Below the pieces are notes generated by a model. The model searched no databases, was not told the DNA's origin, and worked only from the letters and a program-made list of their open reading frames with translations. The position numbers were made by a program, and so were the translations under genes. From the NCBI GenBank assembly GCA_002428405.1, contig DIWD01000051.1, forward strand, positions 38,193 through 70,661: a DNA stretch of 32,469 nucleotides. The letters run 5' to 3'. This DNA comes from a bacterium UBA6115 (GTDB lineage: Bacteria > Bacillota_A > Clostridia > Christensenellales > Aristaeellaceae). Below are positions 30,475 through 32,469 of the stretch, piece after piece; the first letter of the stretch is position 1; each line of letters starts with the position of its first letter.

Positions 30475-31068
30475 TCAGCCTGGCTGCGCGTCACTTCTTC
30501 GCCTGAAGCACCCCGGCTCATGGTCGTTGACCACTCCGACCGCCTGCAGGAAAGAATAGATAATGACCGACCCGACAAAACGCATGCCGCGACGTTTCAG
30601 GTCAAAGCTGATTGCGTCGGACAGCGGCGTTTTGGTTGGGACAGGGCCGGATTCCAGCATAACAGGCTTCTTGTCCACCCAGCCCCAAAGATAATCGGAA
30701 AAACTGCCGTACTCCTTTTGGATGGAAAGAAAAGCCTGCGCGTTGCCCGCAGCGGACAGAATCTTCAGCCGGTTGCGGACGATCCCCTGATTCTGCATCA
30801 GTTCGTCTGTTTTTTCAGGGCCGTACCGCGCGACCTTTTCCGGGTCAAACCCGTCGAATGCCTGCCGGAAAGCCTCCCGCTTGAACAGGATGGTCCGCCA
30901 GGACAGCCCGGCCTGGAAACCTTCCAGGGTCAGCATCTCAAACAGGTGCCTGTCCTGAAAGGACGGCGTACCCCATTCCCCGTCATGGTAGGCGATGTAC
31001 AGCGTGTCGCCGCCCCGCGCCCAGGCGCAGCGCGGAAGGACATCGTTGGATCCATTCATCGTGCTCAT
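30475..31068 (-). CDS. tag: DNA-3-methyladenine glycosylase I
   Basis: A 197-residue DNA repair enzyme that removes 3-methyladenine from alkylated DNA. RCAWARG near the N-terminus, [26 protein letters not shown], and VNDHEPGCF near the end are the Tag signatures. The structural zinc ligands are all in place: Cys14, His28, His183 and Cys187. Length is normal (about 190). Its ATG overlaps the stop of the DUF1905 gene as ATGA, so it is the last gene of a coupled operon DUF1801-DUF1905-tag, probably led by the MFS gene. A methionine at residue 4 is a possible alternative start. Confidence 0.93.
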   Translation of the reverse strand: MSTMNGSNDVLPRCAWARGGDTLYIAYHDGEWGTPSFQDRHLFEMLTLEGFQAGLSWRTILFKREAFRQAFDGFDPEKVARYGPEKTDELMQNQGIVRNRLKILSAAGNAQAFLSIQKEYGSFSDYLWGWVDKKPVMLESGPVPTKTPLSDAISFDLKRRGMRFVGSVIIYSFLQAVGVVNDHEPGCFRRRSDAQPG

Positions 31069-31340
31069 TCCGCCCCGTCCTCCCGGATAGTGACACGGAT
31101 GGTGTCCCCCGGCTGCCTGCCGATTGTTTTGCGGATATCCTTGCGGATGCCGATGATGTGGCAGGCGGTGCCCATCCTCACCAGGGAGCCCTGGCAGGGG
31201 TGCCCGTCAAAGGTGGCCAGCACCTTGACGCGTCCCTTTCCGAACTCATGCCGGACATCGAAGGGGAACTCAACATACGCGCCGTCCAGGTCCGGCACTT
31301 TTTTGATCATCGCGTCAAACTCATACAGTTTTTCATTCAT
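31065..31340 (-). CDS. DUF1905 family small protein
   Basis: A 91-residue protein: [20 protein letters not shown], then [40 protein letters not shown]. This is the DUF1905 pattern, a small beta-barrel (double-psi-like) domain often found beside or fused to YdeI/DUF1801-type proteins. Its biochemical role is unknown. The start at 31340 is set by the ATGA overlap with the upstream DUF1801 gene; a GTG at 31361 would add seven residues inside that gene. Its own stop overlaps the tag start in the same way. Confidence 0.8.
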   Translation of the reverse strand: MNEKLYEFDAMIKKVPDLDGAYVEFPFDVRHEFGKGRVKVLATFDGHPCQGSLVRMGTACHIIGIRKDIRKTIGRQPGDTIRVTIREDGAE

Positions 31341-31675
31341 AGGCCGGGGTTCTTTGCGCACCAGCGCGTCATATCCCTGATCAGCTCTTCCGGCAGGGGG
31401 CTGGACAGCGAAATTCTGACGGCACCTTTGGAAGTCTTATACTCCTTGAGCCTTTCCGCGAATCGCGCAACCGCGTCCGGTCCGGGGTAAATGCCGATGT
31501 GCTCCTTGTTCAGGGCGAAGTGGATGACGTTTTTCGTATGGAAAAAGGTCGGCATCCCCCAGGAGATTTTCTCCATCAGTCCCGGCACCGCCTGAAGAAT
31601 CAGGCCGCGCAGGGCGGATAGCCGCTCCCGGTGTTCTTCCGGGCAGGACAGGATGTATTCCTCAACAGGCGTCAT
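31337..31675 (-). CDS. DUF1801 family protein (YdhG-like)
   Basis: A 112-residue protein: [40 protein letters not shown] and [14 protein letters not shown] match DUF1801, the YdhG/Fra-like fold (related to SCP2/frataxin-like chaperones by structure, function uncertain). It is often encoded next to DUF1905. The start has a GGGGGGATGACGC ribosome site. It lies 23 bp after the MFS stop and overlaps the DUF1905 start, so the four genes appear to be one transcript. Confidence 0.85.
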   Translation of the reverse strand: MTPVEEYILSCPEEHRERLSALRGLILQAVPGLMEKISWGMPTFFHTKNVIHFALNKEHIGIYPGPDAVARFAERLKEYKTSKGAVRISLSSPLPEELIRDMTRWCAKNPGL

Positions 31676-31698
31676 GCGTCATCCCCCCAATCATTCCT

Positions 31699-32469
31699 TC
31701 AGCCTGCCCTGACAGCGGGCTTGTCCTTGCTGAAGAACAGGATCAGCATCACCGCCGCGGCCAGCGACATAAAAGCGCCAAACATAAAAGGAACCACGGG
31801 ACCATAAGCCGCCCACAGCAATCCGCAGATCGCGCTGGCGGGCAGCAGGGCTACCCCAACGATGGTGGAATGGAGGCCCAGCATGGTGCCCTTCAGTTCC
31901 GGCGGAGAGATCTCCGCGATCAGGGCACGCTCCACCCCGGTAGTCATGGCAGTATAGAAACCATAGACAATGAAAATCAATACGAAAACCTCGCGGCTGT
32001 TTCCAAAGGCAAAACCAGCGTAGGCAAACGCGAAGATCAGATATCCGCCTGTGAGCAGCCATTTTCGGCCCGCCCTGTCAGATAGCCTCCCAAATGGAAA
32101 AGCCAGCAGGGAGGCGGTCAGGTTGTAGGCAAAGTACAGCAGGATGACCGATGTATCATCAAAACCCACACTCCTGGCGCGCAGCAGCAGGAAGGTATTG
32201 GATGAGTTGCCCAAGGTAAACACGAAGGAGACCAGGAGGTAGAGCTTCAGCCGGCTGTCCAGCCGGCCGGCGTTCTTCCAGAAACGTTCCCTGGGCCCGG
32301 CAACGCGCAGCCTATTTTTTTCCTTGATCAGGAAAAACATCATCAGCGACAGCAGGGCCGGGATCATGGAAACCGCAAAAACACGATGATAATCCGCCTG
32401 GCCGGCTGCCGCGTTCCTGATTAAAAACCAGGCCAGCAGGATGCCGATGGCCGACCCCGCCATGTCCAG
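31699..32469 (-). CDS. MFS transporter, C-terminal part
   Basis: The gene enters from beyond the window end; about 256 C-terminal residues are visible. They include about seven or eight membrane segments, a charged central loop (KEKNRLRVAGPRERFWKN) between the two halves, and the second-half loop motif FGRLSDRAGRKWLL, which is the MFS 'GRxxDRxGRR' signature. GVERALIAEISPPELKGTML resembles drug/metabolite efflux members. The substrate is unknown. There is only a 23-bp gap to the DUF1801 gene, so it probably leads this operon. Its start and first six or so helices lie outside the window. Confidence 0.85.
   Translation of the reverse strand: MDMAGSAIGILLAWFLIRNAAAGQADYHRVFAVSMIPALLSLMMFFLIKEKNRLRVAGPRERFWKNAGRLDSRLKLYLLVSFVFTLGNSSNTFLLLRARSVGFDDTSVILLYFAYNLTASLLAFPFGRLSDRAGRKWLLTGGYLIFAFAYAGFAFGNSREVFVLIFIVYGFYTAMTTGVERALIAEISPPELKGTMLGLHSTIVGVALLPASAICGLLWAAYGPVVPFMFGAFMSLAAAVMLILFFSKDKPAVRAG

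Noticed and set aside
1..32469. CRISPR arrays, tRNA or rRNA genes, transposases, integrases
   Set aside because: No regularly spaced direct repeats, no tRNA-like cloverleaf or rRNA sequence, and no transposase or integrase motif was seen; the repeats found are hairpin elements or short dispersed pairs.

Overview
The window looks like chromosome of an anaerobic, high-GC member of the Bacillota (class Clostridia in the broad sense; a Christensenellales-type lineage is possible but not provable here). The signs are strong AGGAGG-type ribosome binding sites, near-consensus sigma-A promoters, an [FeFe]-hydrogenase tail, rubredoxin/rubrerythrin-type and ferredoxin-type proteins, a CotH-kinase protein and many small secreted proteins. 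Most genes are GC-rich (around 60% by eye). One 3.2-kb restriction-modification gene (7365-10574) is clearly AT-rich and looks imported.

Layout. 1-3400: end of a hydrogenase gene, a secreted SGNH-like protein, a QueG-like Fe-S protein, and a ferredoxin/rubredoxin pair (redox and oxygen defence). 3500-5720: a Zn/Cd/Pb-type P1B ATPase with its metal-binding domain split off as a separate overlapping gene. 5720-6040: a multi-hairpin repeat and terminators. 6040-7083: DUF4432 aldose-epimerase-like protein. 7164-10574: a frameshifted remnant of a small membrane protein, then the AT-rich single-chain Type ISP/IIG-like restriction-modification enzyme. 10590-13700: a decaying zone with short dispersed repeats, secreted proteins, one gene pair split by an in-frame TAA and a HAD hydrolase split by an in-frame TAG. 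13988-16708: large secreted M6-like metalloprotease. 16722-17734: GNAT acetyltransferase preceded by an overlapping 38-codon ORF. 18195-21755: mannitol-1-phosphate 5-dehydrogenase converging on a PfkB kinase / UroD-like operon, separated by a second, inverted copy of the multi-hairpin repeat. 21946-26877: SDR, acyl-AMP ligase-ACP-alpha-oxoamine synthase fusion, and a papain/C39-like protein. 27079-30456: secreted CotH-kinase/lamin-tail protein and a secreted metallo-beta-lactamase-fold protein. 30475-32469: MFS, DUF1801, DUF1905 and tag genes in one tightly packed minus-strand operon.

The most interesting system is 21946-26877. One 1103-residue protein carries an acyl-activating domain, a phosphopantetheine carrier with its serine, and a PLP-dependent serine-palmitoyltransferase-like domain with its lysine. 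An SDR reductase sits 29 bp upstream. Together they contain what is needed to go from a free fatty acid and an amino acid to a reduced long-chain (sphingoid-like) base without acyl-CoA. The third gene, a Cys-His-Asp/Asn protein, could be a tailoring enzyme or be unrelated.

Other noteworthy features are two in-frame stop codons in neighbouring genes, a 3'-end repeat family whose stem shows a compensatory base change, and a recurrent extended -10 promoter motif.
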